From Thuidium tamariscinum (lineage: Eukaryota > Streptophyta > Bryopsida > Hypnales > Thuidiaceae): a stretch of 64,000 nucleotides of DNA. The stretch's first letter is position 1. Every line of letters begins with the position of its first letter. Below the pieces are notes generated by a model. That model searched no databases. It was given only the letters and a program-made list of their open reading frames with translations, and was not told where the DNA came from. A program made the translations under genes and the position numbers. This document shows positions 46,368-56,463 of this stretch, one piece after another. The DNA lies in contig OZ019759.1 of assembly GCA_947034885.2 (NCBI GenBank), positions 10,356,501-10,420,500 on the forward strand, read 5' to 3'.

Positions 46368-48680
46368 TCAAACTTGACGGATTTCTCTAGACATGCATGG
46401 TAGACATGCCTGATGTTTTTTTAAACGAAACGCATGTTCATGCCGCCGTCCAATAAAATAGGGTTTTCTCCTAGTGTCGGCACCTCGCCTCCAAAGATCT
46501 GGGTTCGCCGGATACTCTTGAGGTGCTTCATTGGCTTCCACACCAACCTCTTCTTCTTCCTCTGCTTGCATTGCGTCAAATTCCCAATTGCGTTCATTCA
46601 AAGGGATCGGACCAAGGGCATCTGGATTGGAATCCTCCGAGTAGATATTTGCATCATACCAACGAACTGGATCAGCTCCTGGTCTTTCCTGAAGTACACG
46701 GCTATTGGTATAAATATATACCAATGACTCTGCCTTCGCGGGGGCTAATCGATTTCGGACCTTATTGTGAACAAAGGAATACATACTCCAATTCCTTTCA
46801 CAAGAGCTGGCCGAACACGTGAGGGATAGAATACGCACAGCAATTTTTGAAAGAGCCCGATCTCCAACCCTATGCCACCATTGGTGGGGAAGCATTTGTC
46901 TCACACGGATGTTGGGTGTCTCAGTTGCACTGTACAGTCCACTACCCTCCTCAAATTCTGTTAATTCCGCTAACACATCATCAAAAGTGACACCCACTAC
47001 ATCTGCCATTTTGTGGATGACTCTGTACAATGCACGTAGCGCAGTTCCGTCTACCCTGAGCGCCACGTTATCCAAGAGGTATGGATTCAAAAGGGCCGCG
47101 GTGTAGTGGGTATCTTCAAAAACCATGTCCCATCTTTCATTGAAAGATCTCTCCAAAGTGACTGCTATGTCATCTCGTAAGCTAAAAGGTGGTTCTCTCA
47201 AAGAATACACGTGTCCTCGCAAGTTGTGCGTCACGAGCCACGCCCGACCCATGGCTGGTTCTCGTCTATCAAACACACGCAAAGCCTTCAATACGTCTTC
47301 AGTCATGTACACGTAATTCACACATCGTTGCCAAAAGGCCACATCTTCAATGGTTCTTCTGACATTACGTGAAGCGGTAGCTGCCTGTGGTCCATTCTGT
47401 TCGTTTCGTAGGGTATCATAGTAATTTATAACACGGGGGTGGTTATTCAACCGCTCCAAGACTCCTTTGAGTTTCACCAGTCGCTGTAACATGAGGAAAT
47501 TACAAGCAAAGTGAGTTTCGCTATGCACTACGAGTTGTAGGTTTGGACTCAACTCACGAAAAACTGACATGGTCGCATGATGGTTTCGAATGTATTGGCA
47601 CAATCTTTTTGCCCTGTCAATTAAATTGGAAAATTCTTGGATCTTGGCCCAATCTTCCAACATCAAATCCAATGCATGTGCCATGCAGCCTTGCGCAAAA
47701 ATGTGCGGATAGATTAGAGTAATGTCTCTCAATGCCCCAAGCATGTTTGTTGCATTATCTGTGCAAACTTGTGTCACATATTTGGAACCCACCTTATCAA
47801 TGTAAACTTTCATTTGGTCCGCTATGTAGCACATGGTTTTCTTTTGTGAGGTAGTGTCAATTGACCCCAAAAATACATCACCTGCGGGGCATGACATCAT
47901 CACATTCATGAGGGGCCTCCGAGTGACATCATCCCAACCATCGGTGCATATTGTCATCCCGTAGTACTTGACAGCAAAACCAACCTTCTCTTCAATCTTC
48001 TTCTCGATTTGCAACCTCCTCGGTTCAATTAAATTAGTCCTGAACTAATGGTAAGAAGGTAGACTATATTCAAACCTCGCCACTGAGGTTGCCCTCACAG
48101 CCTCAATGAAGGCTGGATGCCTTGCCACATTAAATGGTACATTTGCTTCATAGAAAAAACTTGCCCACTTCTCATCCAACTCCTTCCTCTTTGCAATGTT
48201 GAATGCGTCCGCCATGCGTTGCTGACGTAATGATCCCGATCTCGTAGAATTTGATCCTGCAAGATTATTGGACGTTTGTAGAATTTCATTTCCTTCAGAA
48301 ACGTTTGCCCGTTCTTTCGCTCTCCCACCAGTGACCCCACCCGTCACCTCATTTTCAGTGGCTTTGCTTGAACTTACAAGCGGAGTTGCTCTAGTCGGCC
48401 TATTTTAAATTGGTTCTCCTTCACACATGTTCCCGGCATCCATTCGTAGTGGGACAAAACCTGTACAATTGGCAAACCTATGTCGCACTTCACGAGGCAT
48501 ACTTCGACAAATTGACCTCTCCGATTTCGAGCCATATCCAAAATGTGCAAAAGCAAGCTCACGTTTGTAACTGAAGGTTCCAGTACAGAAAACACAAGTC
48601 ACTTTAGTCCCATTCTCCGTGAAGTTCAGCCACGGTTCCCATTCCTTGGTCTGCTTCTTCTGACTTGCCATTGTATTCAT
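46368..48680 (-). pseudogene. hAT transposase with BED-like finger, DUF659 and hATC domains
   Basis: One minus-strand frame runs from ATG 48680 (or 48671, MASQKKQTKEWEPW) to TGA 46368, with only two in-frame stops: TAA at 48405 and TAG at 48045, each one C-to-T step from Gln. In order it shows a BED-like finger (CVFCTGTF... to FANC), a disordered linker, a DUF659 core with ICTDGWDDVTRR and VCTDNATNM and the CMAHALDL motif, and a C-terminal dimerisation domain with CSASSCERNWSMYSFVHNKV and RNRL. The two Asp and the Glu of the catalytic triad appear present. The end, HQACLPCMS, is half of a Cys finger that seems to continue at 22.67 kb, so the last residues and stop near 46368 belong to the inserted element. 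Just upstream are a TATATAAAG box and a GC array. Confidence 0.8.
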
Positions 48681-48923
48681 AGATAATTTGAAATGCCTTC
48701 CCCTTCTTTGTGCTGAATTTAAGAAGATAGAAGATCTAATGGACAAAGTATCAATAACATCAGTTAGCGCTAATCCATTGCTTGAACTGATTTTGACATC
48801 ACCTCAACAGCAAACCAGGGCAATCTGCCACCCAATTAGACTCACAAGGAGCTCAAAATGAATTGAAGTCCAAGAGATAGAAGCCAAGGTGACAAATGTA
48901 GGGAATGTAGGGTTCAGGATTTT

Positions 48924-48932
48924 CTTTATATA
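48924..48932 (-). promoter_or_regulatory. TATA box of the hAT gene
   Basis: On the minus strand the sequence is tatataaag, about 245 bp before the ATG at 48680 and immediately downstream of the GC array. The same box-array arrangement occurs at the RING and kinase genes. Confidence 0.5.
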
Positions 48933-48944
48933 CTTGGGGAAGGT

Positions 48945-49340
48945 AGGGGCGTGGACTTCACCGTTGTCCTTGTCAACAGGGCGTGGACGTCTTTAGTCCC
49001 AAAGTCTATGGCGCGGGTCTGAGAATTTCTGAGTTTTGACGACCAAAATGCACACCTGAATCCCTGCCGTTAGGGCGCGGACTTGAGGGCGGTGAACTTT
49101 GACAACGTTCAAAATGCACACCTGAATCCCTGGCGTCTGGGCGGGGACGGGAAGACAAGGCGCGGACTTGAGGGTGGAGAATTTGTGAACTTTAACAACC
49201 TTCAAAATGCACACCTGAATCCCTGGCGTCAGGGCAGGGACGGGAAGTCAAGGCGAGGACTTCAGGGCGGGAACGGAAGATCAGGGCGGGGACTTCAGGG
49301 CAAGGACGGGAAGTCAGGGCGCGGACTCCACAGAGTGTAC
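48945..49340 (+). repeat. GGGCGCGGAC minisatellite array 2
   Basis: Units such as agggcgcggacttgagggc and agggcggggacttcagggc are interleaved with three copies of a 'caaaatgcacacctgaatcc' block. The array lies upstream of the hAT gene, with the G-rich strand on plus. Confidence 0.8.
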
Positions 49341-49539
49341 TAGAGCCAAGAAGTGGTTGAAGCGCATGACTTTCTTCATTTTCTTGAACATGGTATCCCA
49401 CTTTTTTCCTCTTTTCCACTCTTGGAAGATGGTATCCCTTCTTTTCATGAACCATTAATTGCAGCGACGACCTTCTTTTACATTCCTCATATGTCTCGAA
49501 AGACACGACCGCTTTGTTCCATTAATGCTTGTGTTGAAT

Positions 49540-49720
49540 GGGGGGATAGGGCGCGGATGCAGGAGGCGGTTGCATGGTTTGGCAATTGCCAAAGGCTGAG
49601 GAACTTCACAATGAAGGACTAAAGGGCGCGGACTTCATATCAGGGCGCGGACTTGTAGGCGGGGACTGAGATGAGGGCGCGGATGCAACATCAGGGCGGG
49701 GACGCCAGGGCGCGAACGTC
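49540..49720 (+). repeat. GGGCGCGGAC minisatellite array 3
   Basis: Seven or so units (gggcgcggatgc, agggcgcggacttca, gggcggggacgcc) are followed by a flank 'cttgggcatgagatc...' that recurs after the array at 52.6-52.8 kb. Confidence 0.75.
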
Positions 49721-49729
49721 CTCGTCCAG

Positions 49730-49990
49730 CACTATTTGCAATGCACTTGGGCATGAGATCTTTGAATTCATCTTTTTGTTGGAGCGGGAGAACCATTAAT
49801 GTACCCAATTACAGCTTGTTCTAAATTCAGAGAAGACCATGACAGCAAGATGCCACTTTAAAGAGCTCAATGACCTAAGATTTGGAAGGTATTTATGGAA
49901 GTGCATGTCCTGTTTCTTGTGTTGCAAGATGTCATTCTTTAGTTCTCCTAACCATTTTACCACTTTGAAGCAAGAAATATTTTATTTCCC
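49730..49990. repeat. Array-flank module copy A
   Basis: The sequence from 'cttgggcatgagatc' through 'gagctcaatgacctaagatt' to 'tgcaagatgtcattc' is repeated with divergence at 52800-53060. No coding function is evident. Confidence 0.6.
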
Positions 49991-50735
49991 AAAAAAACCC
50001 CACAAATTCTTTGATTTAGGAATGTTTAGGAAATACTTAATAAATGTATAGGACATACTTAAACCATATCATTTATACAAAACCTTTGGCCTTGTTGTTT
50101 AATAAATGCAATGGTTTTTTCATGTTGTTTTCTTTTAAAAAAAGAAGATGCCAAAATTAAGAGATCAACAAAAAAAGATTGCAAAGGAACTTCTTGGAAG
50201 ACCATGTCTCCTTATTTGATTTGGAAGATGTCATTGTTTACTTTGTGTATCACTTGAGAACAACTTTGAAGGAAAATATATGTACTGATGAAAACAAACA
50301 ACTCAAAATATTTTGTTATTCATTTTCAACATTCCTCAAGCAAATTCTTTGTTTGCGTAAAGGCTACATTTCATAAATTATGCTCAATTTTGTTGAATGT
50401 TTAAAGTATTATTGTTTGGCTGAAAGGGATTATTTATGAAATGAAAGTTATTCAATTCTTGTAGACTGATGTTCACCACATTCAATTCTTTAAAAAATTG
50501 CTATAGGGGATCAATTCTGGTTTACGATTTACTAAATCTTACATTCTTTTGGATTTACGTAAACAAATTCATTTTTGGTTTATATTTCATACAAGGGATT
50601 TTTTTTAATGAATTACTATTGCTTTGTTTATTTTTTGTTTTTTGTTTTTAAAACAAGTGGCAAACCATTGCATTAAATGAATACTATTTTGTTTTATTTC
50701 AATCACGTGGAAGGGATTCAATTTTTTCCATTCTA
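49991..50735. other. AT-rich DNA
   Basis: T-rich sequence without a convincing gene. Confidence 0.4.
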
Positions 50736-51003
50736 ACTACAAGTGATTCTTTTTGAACGAGAACTTAGATCTTCTACTCTTTTGGATTCACGTGAAGGGA
50801 ATTGTTTTTGTGGATGCTTGTTACAAATAATTTGTGTAGCCTAAGGTATGAGTATCATATTCTTGAATTCACTATTCCTATAAAGGGATTCATTTTTGAC
50901 CATTCTAACTACAAGGGATTCTTTTTGAACGAGAACTTAGATCTTCCATTCTTTTGGATTCACGTGAAGGGAATTGTTTTTGTGGATGCTTGTTACAAAT
51001 TAT
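50736..51003. repeat. Tandem duplication, period about 162 bp
   Basis: The block 'ctaactacaagtgattctt ... gtggatgcttgttacaaat' at 50736-50830 recurs at 50898-51003 with only a few changes. Confidence 0.65.
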
Positions 51004-51600
51004 TTTCTTAAAACTTCCAAGTTTTGTTTCTTAGATTCACGTAGAAGGTAGTCATTTCTAAATATAAGGTACAAGAGATCATTCTTTTGAATGAGAACTT
51101 TACATTATTTTGGATTCACATGAAAAGATTCACTTTCTTGAATAATTGATAGAATGAATTTTTTAAATGAACAAATGAGTTTCATTTCTTCAAATCCATT
51201 ATTCATAAGCAAGGATTCTTTTTTCTGCATAATAACTACAAGGATTTTTTAGGGGAAATGAAAAATTACAAGTTATATTTTGTTCTTAATGTGAAAGGAT
51301 CTATTTTTATAAATACTTGTTACAATGGATTCTTCCTTAATAAAACGTACAACTTAAATTGAAGTAGAAAGGTTGTGAATGGAATCCACAATTAGAAATA
51401 ATTGTTACAACAAAATCTTTTTACATGAACTTACAAGATATATTTTTCAGATGCATGACATAGGTTCTTTTCCAAAGGTTTAGAGTACATCGATTTGTTT
51501 TTTAATTCAACCCTAAAACCATCTGAAAGAAAGTCAAACAATCCAAACTCAAACCCTAAACCCTAATACTCCAAACCCTAAATCCTACACTCCTAAAACC
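51004..51600. other. AT-rich DNA with short telomere-like blocks
   Basis: Short 'ccctaaaccctaa' pieces at about 51556-51590 are too few for an interstitial telomere. No gene was seen. Confidence 0.4.
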
Positions 51601-52640
51601 TTTGAACCCAAGAAGCCAAGGAGTTGGAGGCTTGAACTTCACTGCGCTGGCGCTACTCAGGGCGGGGACGTCAGGTGAGGGCGCGGAGTCCAGGGCGCGG
51701 ACCATTCTTGGTGCGCAAACGTGCATGCACTGAAAAGGAGGTTGACCTCCCGCATGGGATCCCTCCTTGCTCCTATTTATTGCTCTTGGAAGATGGTGTC
51801 CCTCCTTTTCATGGAAACCGGGAACCATTAAATTCAGTCATGCCTTCTTTTAGATTCCTTGTAGTGATGGAGAGACAACAGAGCTTTCTCTCACCAATGT
51901 TTTCGTTACATTGGCTGTGTCAGGGCGCGGACTTAATGTCACAGCGCGGACTTGAGGTCAGGGCGCGGACTCCAGGGCGCGGACTTGAAGTCAGGGCGTG
52001 GACTCCAGGGCACAGACTTGAAGTGAGGGCGCGGACGCCAAGGCATATAGCACAAGAGGGAGGACTTTGAAATGCGATTGGGCATGAGAACCAGGGAAGC
52101 GAAGGAGTTGGAAGCTTGAACTTCACTACGCTGGTGCTACTCAGGGCGCGGACTCCAGGGCACGGACTTGAAGTCAGGGCGTGGACTCTAGGGCACAGAC
52201 TTGAAGTGAGGGCGCGGACGCCAGGGCATATAGCACAAGAGGGAGGACTTTGAAATGCGATTGGGCATGAGAACCAGGGAAGCGAAGGAGTTGGAAGCTT
52301 GAACTTCACTACGCTGGTGCTACTCAGGGCATGGACGTCAGGTGAGGGCGCGGACTTCAAGGCACGGTCTCCAGCGCAGGGCGCGGACTCCAGGGCACGT
52401 ACCATTCTTTGTGCGCAAACGTGCATGCACTGAAAATGAGGTTGACTTCCCGCATGGAATCCCTCCTTGCTCCTATTTATTGCTCTTGCAAGATTGTGTC
52501 CCTCCTTTTCATGGAAATCAGGAACCATTAAATTCAGTCATGCCTTCTTTTAGATTCCTTGTAGTGATGGAGAGACAAGAAAGCTTTCTCTCACCAATGT
52601 TTTCATGACATTGGCTATGTCAGGGTGTGGACGCAGGGCG
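51601..52640 (+). repeat. Tandemly duplicated module with GGGCGCGGAC arrays 4 and 5
   Basis: A module starts 'aaggagttgga(a/g)gcttgaacttcact', then has a GC array, then 'gcgcaaacgtgcatgcactgaaaa', then 'cattggct(g/a)tgtcagg'. It is present at 51601-52085 and again at about 52278-52640, with a partial copy at 52096-52277 between. A more diverged relative of the middle part lies at 49355-49520. Confidence 0.75.
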
Positions 52641-52812
52641 CGGACTTGAGGGCGAACAATTCAAATAGGTTGGGGAACTTGCGAGTGTGCATCTGAATCA
52701 CACATGGCGCAGACTTGAGGTCAGGGTGCGAACTTGAAGTTAGGGCGTGGACTCCAGGGCGTGGACTTGAAGTCAGGGCGCGGACTTGATGTCAGGGCGC
52801 GGACGTGGTCGT
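52620..52812 (+). repeat. GGGCGCGGAC minisatellite array 6
   Basis: Units such as agggcgcggacttgagg and agggcgtggactccagg end at agggcgcggacgtgg near 52805, followed by the flank module shared with 49.7 kb. Confidence 0.75.
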
Positions 52813-53060
52813 ACAGCACAGGAGGGAGGACTTTGAAATGCGCTTGGGCATGAGATCCTTCAATCCTTCCTTTTCTTGGAGCAAGGGAACCTTTAATTTT
52901 AGGAAGAACAACTTGTTCTACATTCCGACAAGACCATGAAAGCAAGATGCCAAATTAAAGAGCTCAATGGACTAAGATTTGGAAGAAACTTCGTGGAAGA
53001 GCAAGTCCCCTTTGTTGTGGTGGAACATGTTGTTCCTTATGTCTTCTAACACTCCGAACT
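52800..53060. repeat. Array-flank module copy B
   Basis: This diverged copy of 49730-49990 keeps 'cttgggcatgagatcc', 'aagaccatgaaagcaagatg' and 'gagctcaatggactaagatt'. Confidence 0.6.
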
Positions 53061-53299
53061 ACTTTCAACCTTATTTGTGTCCCAAAAAAGAAACTAGTAC
53101 TTTGAACTAAAAAGAATTTTTAGATTTAAAAAAAGAAGTCTAAATTCTTCTATTTAGCAAATGTTCCGGATATTTTGAGGAAATATTTAGGAAATATAGA
53201 GGAAATGTAGTGTACTAGATACAAGGGTAAAACTTAATTTGTTTAAAATGAAAGAAGTAGTAGAGATTTAAACAAAAAATTCTAGACCTCCAGTACGCC

Positions 53300-55400
53300 A
53301 CTTCAATTTTTCATCTCATCATCCCCTTTCCAATTTTTTATGCATCGAAAGCAAAACTATCTTATCCAAAGTCAATGCCATCTTTTTATTTCTTAATTCA
53401 GTTCCTTTTCCATTTTTCTTGCTTCATTAATTAGCAAAACTCTTATATTTTTTGCCTCCAATGCAAAAATTCTTTTATGCAAAGTCATTGTCATTCCTTT
53501 TTTGTTGAATTATTTAGTCTCCTTGTTTTGTGGCATCATTCCTTTTTTATTGAATCATTTTATCTCCTTTTTTTTGGACTTCATTCCTAAAACTCTTGCA
53601 TTCAAATTGAATGCCAATTTTTTTTTACGTCATTCGTTTTCCTATTTATTTCCCATTAATCAGCAAAGCTCTCATTCCCCAACTCTATGCCATCCTTTTT
53701 TTTGTTGCATCATTCTATCTTTTTTTGTCACCATTTCCTTTTCAAATTTTCATTTCTATTGGTCTTCATTAATTTCTAGAACTCTTTTATCCTAATTAGC
53801 AATACCAATATTTATTAGTTGAATCATTCCATTGCCTTTCCTAAATGTATTTGGCTTCATTGATTAGCAAAGCTCTTTCATCCAATGTCAATGGGATTTT
53901 TTTTTGTACCACCAACTAACCAACCCTTTTACTATTTTTTATTATGTTTTTTACTTTATTGTTTAGCAAAACTTGTCCATGTAACTCAATACCAATTTTT
54001 TTTTGCCCTCATTCTCGTTCCTTATTTTTTAATCCTAAACCGAAATCTTTTCCGTCTTAACAAATTGTCATTTTTTTTCCCGTCAATCCCTTTCCTATTT
54101 TTTTTATTCATTAGAAAAACTCTTCCATCCCAACTCAATAATAAATGTTTTTTATGGTAAGAAATGGAAGTCTTTCCATTCGCTTTCCATTTCTCGTTTA
54201 TTAAAATAGGTAATCAAACACAATGTTTGTTTCATATCTCTTTCACATTTGTTTGCTTTTATTAAGAACATCTAAAATGCACTTTTACTCCAACTAAATG
54301 ACGTCTTTTTTCCTTCCCTAATTTTTTTCATAGATTGGAAATGAATCCCACTCCAATTCAATGACTTTTCATTTCATTCCGTACATGTTTTTATGATTGA
54401 ATCCTATTCCAACTCAATGACATTTTACTTCATCAATTTCAAGTCAATGAATTTGATTTTTTTGCCACTAAATTTTTTTATATTTGGTAACCATTTTTTA
54501 TTAAATATGTACCTATTTCCATGCCAACTGAATCATCCCTATTTACTTTTCCCATTATTTTGTACTTTGGGTAACAATACACTTCCATTGTAGTTCTGGC
54601 AATTACGTGATAGCAAATTGAAGGATGAGTGTTTGGGATTATAGTCAATCACTTTAACTTGTAAGTGAAGTTTAGAATCATTCCCAAATAAAATTTACGA
54701 AAGCTTGGGTCTCTCCACCCCTCTTTTGGGTGCATTTATTTTGAAAGCACTTACATTCCAAGTCAATGGCTTTTCAACTTTTCTTTTGTTGGATTCATTT
54801 TTTTTCATTTTTTTTGGCTTAATTAGCATAATTGTTCCATCTCAAGTTATACAAGAAGTAAATGGCATTACTCTTGTCTTCCTAACTTTTTTCCAACCGA
54901 ATGCCATTCATTTTTCTTTGATCATTACCTTCCTAATTCTTCGAAATTCATTAGCCAAATGTTCCATCCCAACAAAAGACGATTTATTTCCTAAACCCTT
55001 TATAGTTTTATTTTATTGATTTGGAAGATTATTTTGTCCCAATTGAATGCCATTTTTTGTGGATATCATTCCCTCCCTAATTATTTTTGGCTGCATTTGC
55101 AACATTATCCCATGCCATCCCAATGCCCTTTATTTATTGTATATCATTCCCCCCTATTTTTTTTGGGCTTGATTAGCAAAATTGTTTCATCTCACCAGAA
55201 TGCCCTCTATTTTTTGGTGGTATCTCAAGTGAATGCCATTTACTTGTTTTCTATCATTAGCAACATTAGAAATGAGTTTTTTTCCAATATAATGGCATTT
55301 GTTGTCCTTCCCTAATTTTATTCATTCATGGAAAAATGGAAATGAATCATAGTACAATACTCCAATTCAATGACATTTCATTTCATGATATAATTTTTTT
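53300..55400. repeat. T-rich degenerate tandem repeat
   Basis: A motif of the form 'caa(c)tcaatgccat...tttttt...tcattccttttcc...attagcaaaactcttccatccc' recurs about every 90-110 bp with heavy divergence. Open frames here translate to Phe/Leu-rich low-complexity sequence and are not genes. Confidence 0.5.
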
Positions 55401-55679
55401 ATATGTATGATGTTGTTTCAAATGAGTATGTGCAAAAAATAAACGAAGTGATTTTGGGCAAAATAATATATATTTCATAAGCGTCATGGAATACATAGTT
55501 GGAAAAGTATATGACGAGGTTACCATGACCATGACACCATCTAAAAATGCATGTGTCAATATCTAATATAGCGAACAATATCTATTGCCGAGATCAAAAT
55601 TCTATAAGCCTATATTAAGCTAGGACCCTAAGTCTTCTATGAAAACATAAGTTCACTAGCTACATAGTAGAAACTTCAC
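55401..55679. other. 3' flank of the RING gene
   Basis: AT-rich DNA without a recognised feature, probably the 3' untranslated region of the minus-strand RING gene. Confidence 0.4.
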
Positions 55680-56458
55680 TTAGTCTATGTCCATTGCACT
55701 GCCACTTGGGCCAGCCTCGTTGTCATGTGTCCCTGCAATGACGGGAAGGTCTTCGTCCGAGCCTAAATGAAGTCTACGAACTGCGGATCGAGTTCTCCGC
55801 GTTGGTCCATCTTCCTCCAATACAGCCCTCATGATTTGTGATTGTTTGAGGCTCTCAAGACATTGGCAAGTTCGAAGGCTATGCTGTTCAAGCAAGAAAT
55901 CCATCCCTTCATGTCGAAAGGTTTCTCGCCACTCTTACTCCTCTAGTTGTGCTAGTTCAGCAGGGTCAGGCATGTCAATATCATCCACCATACGAATCTC
56001 ATCGTCGTTAGTAATACGAACTCCATCCCTACTCCACAACCACTGTCTAGGATGAGGTCCAAATTGAAAGTTCTGCCCAACCTCGTCCCAATGCCCACTG
56101 AAGCACTAAAAGAAGAAATTCCGTCGTCCTTGGCTGAACTTGTCCTTCATTGGAATCAAGTGGTGACACACCTCCACAATTTGAGCTGGATCTTTTTCCC
56201 AACCCCATTCGGCAGAAAGGTTTTGTTTCTCCAACGAATGGACCTTCAATTTCCAACTCCACACCAAGTCTATTCCCCACTTCTGAGTATGATCAGGGGC
56301 ATTTTCAGCATTATATTCCCAATGTGGTGGCATGTACGGAACTAATCCAAACAAATCATACAAGTGCTCATGGAAAGGAGCCTTGCACAAGGAACACCGT
56401 CGACGAACAACCATCAAGCTAATCAAACAGAATGGATGGTACAAGTGTTCGCACGTGC

Positions 56459-56463
56459 CTAGG
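56459..56463. repeat. Target-site duplication, left (ctagg)
   Basis: The sequence ctagg directly abuts the TG start of the inserted element and recurs at 60362-60366. Removing the element and one copy restores the RING reading frame. Confidence 0.7.

Larger units (their letters stand above)
22678..46387. mobile_element. CACTA-like element of about 23.7 kb with cargo
   Basis: Between the two hAT parts lies a block carrying a Tnp2-type transposase (minus), a TnpA-like gene (plus) and decayed captured exons. The two outer ends share inverted subterminal motifs of the form GAAAAC(A/G)GG...(T)AAAAC plus gccacgtcag. The heptamer TAGACAT flanks both sides (22671-22677 and 46388-46394) and could be a target duplication, although CACTA elements normally make 3 bp. 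Clear CACTA termini were not found. The left end reads gctaagaaaaat and the right end, on the other strand, ctagagaaat, so the exact boundaries are provisional. Confidence 0.5.

Noticed and set aside
46434-47316. Plus-strand frames opposite the hAT gene
   Set aside because: Antisense shadows. The minus strand carries the conserved hAT motifs.
51556-51595. Interstitial telomere
   Set aside because: Only a few degenerate 'ccctaaa' units. Similar short pieces occur at 2.75-2.84 kb and do not form an array.
53500-55320. Membrane-protein genes from Phe/Leu-rich open frames
   Set aside because: The frames come from T-rich degenerate tandem repeats. They have no splice context, no domain and repetitive translation.
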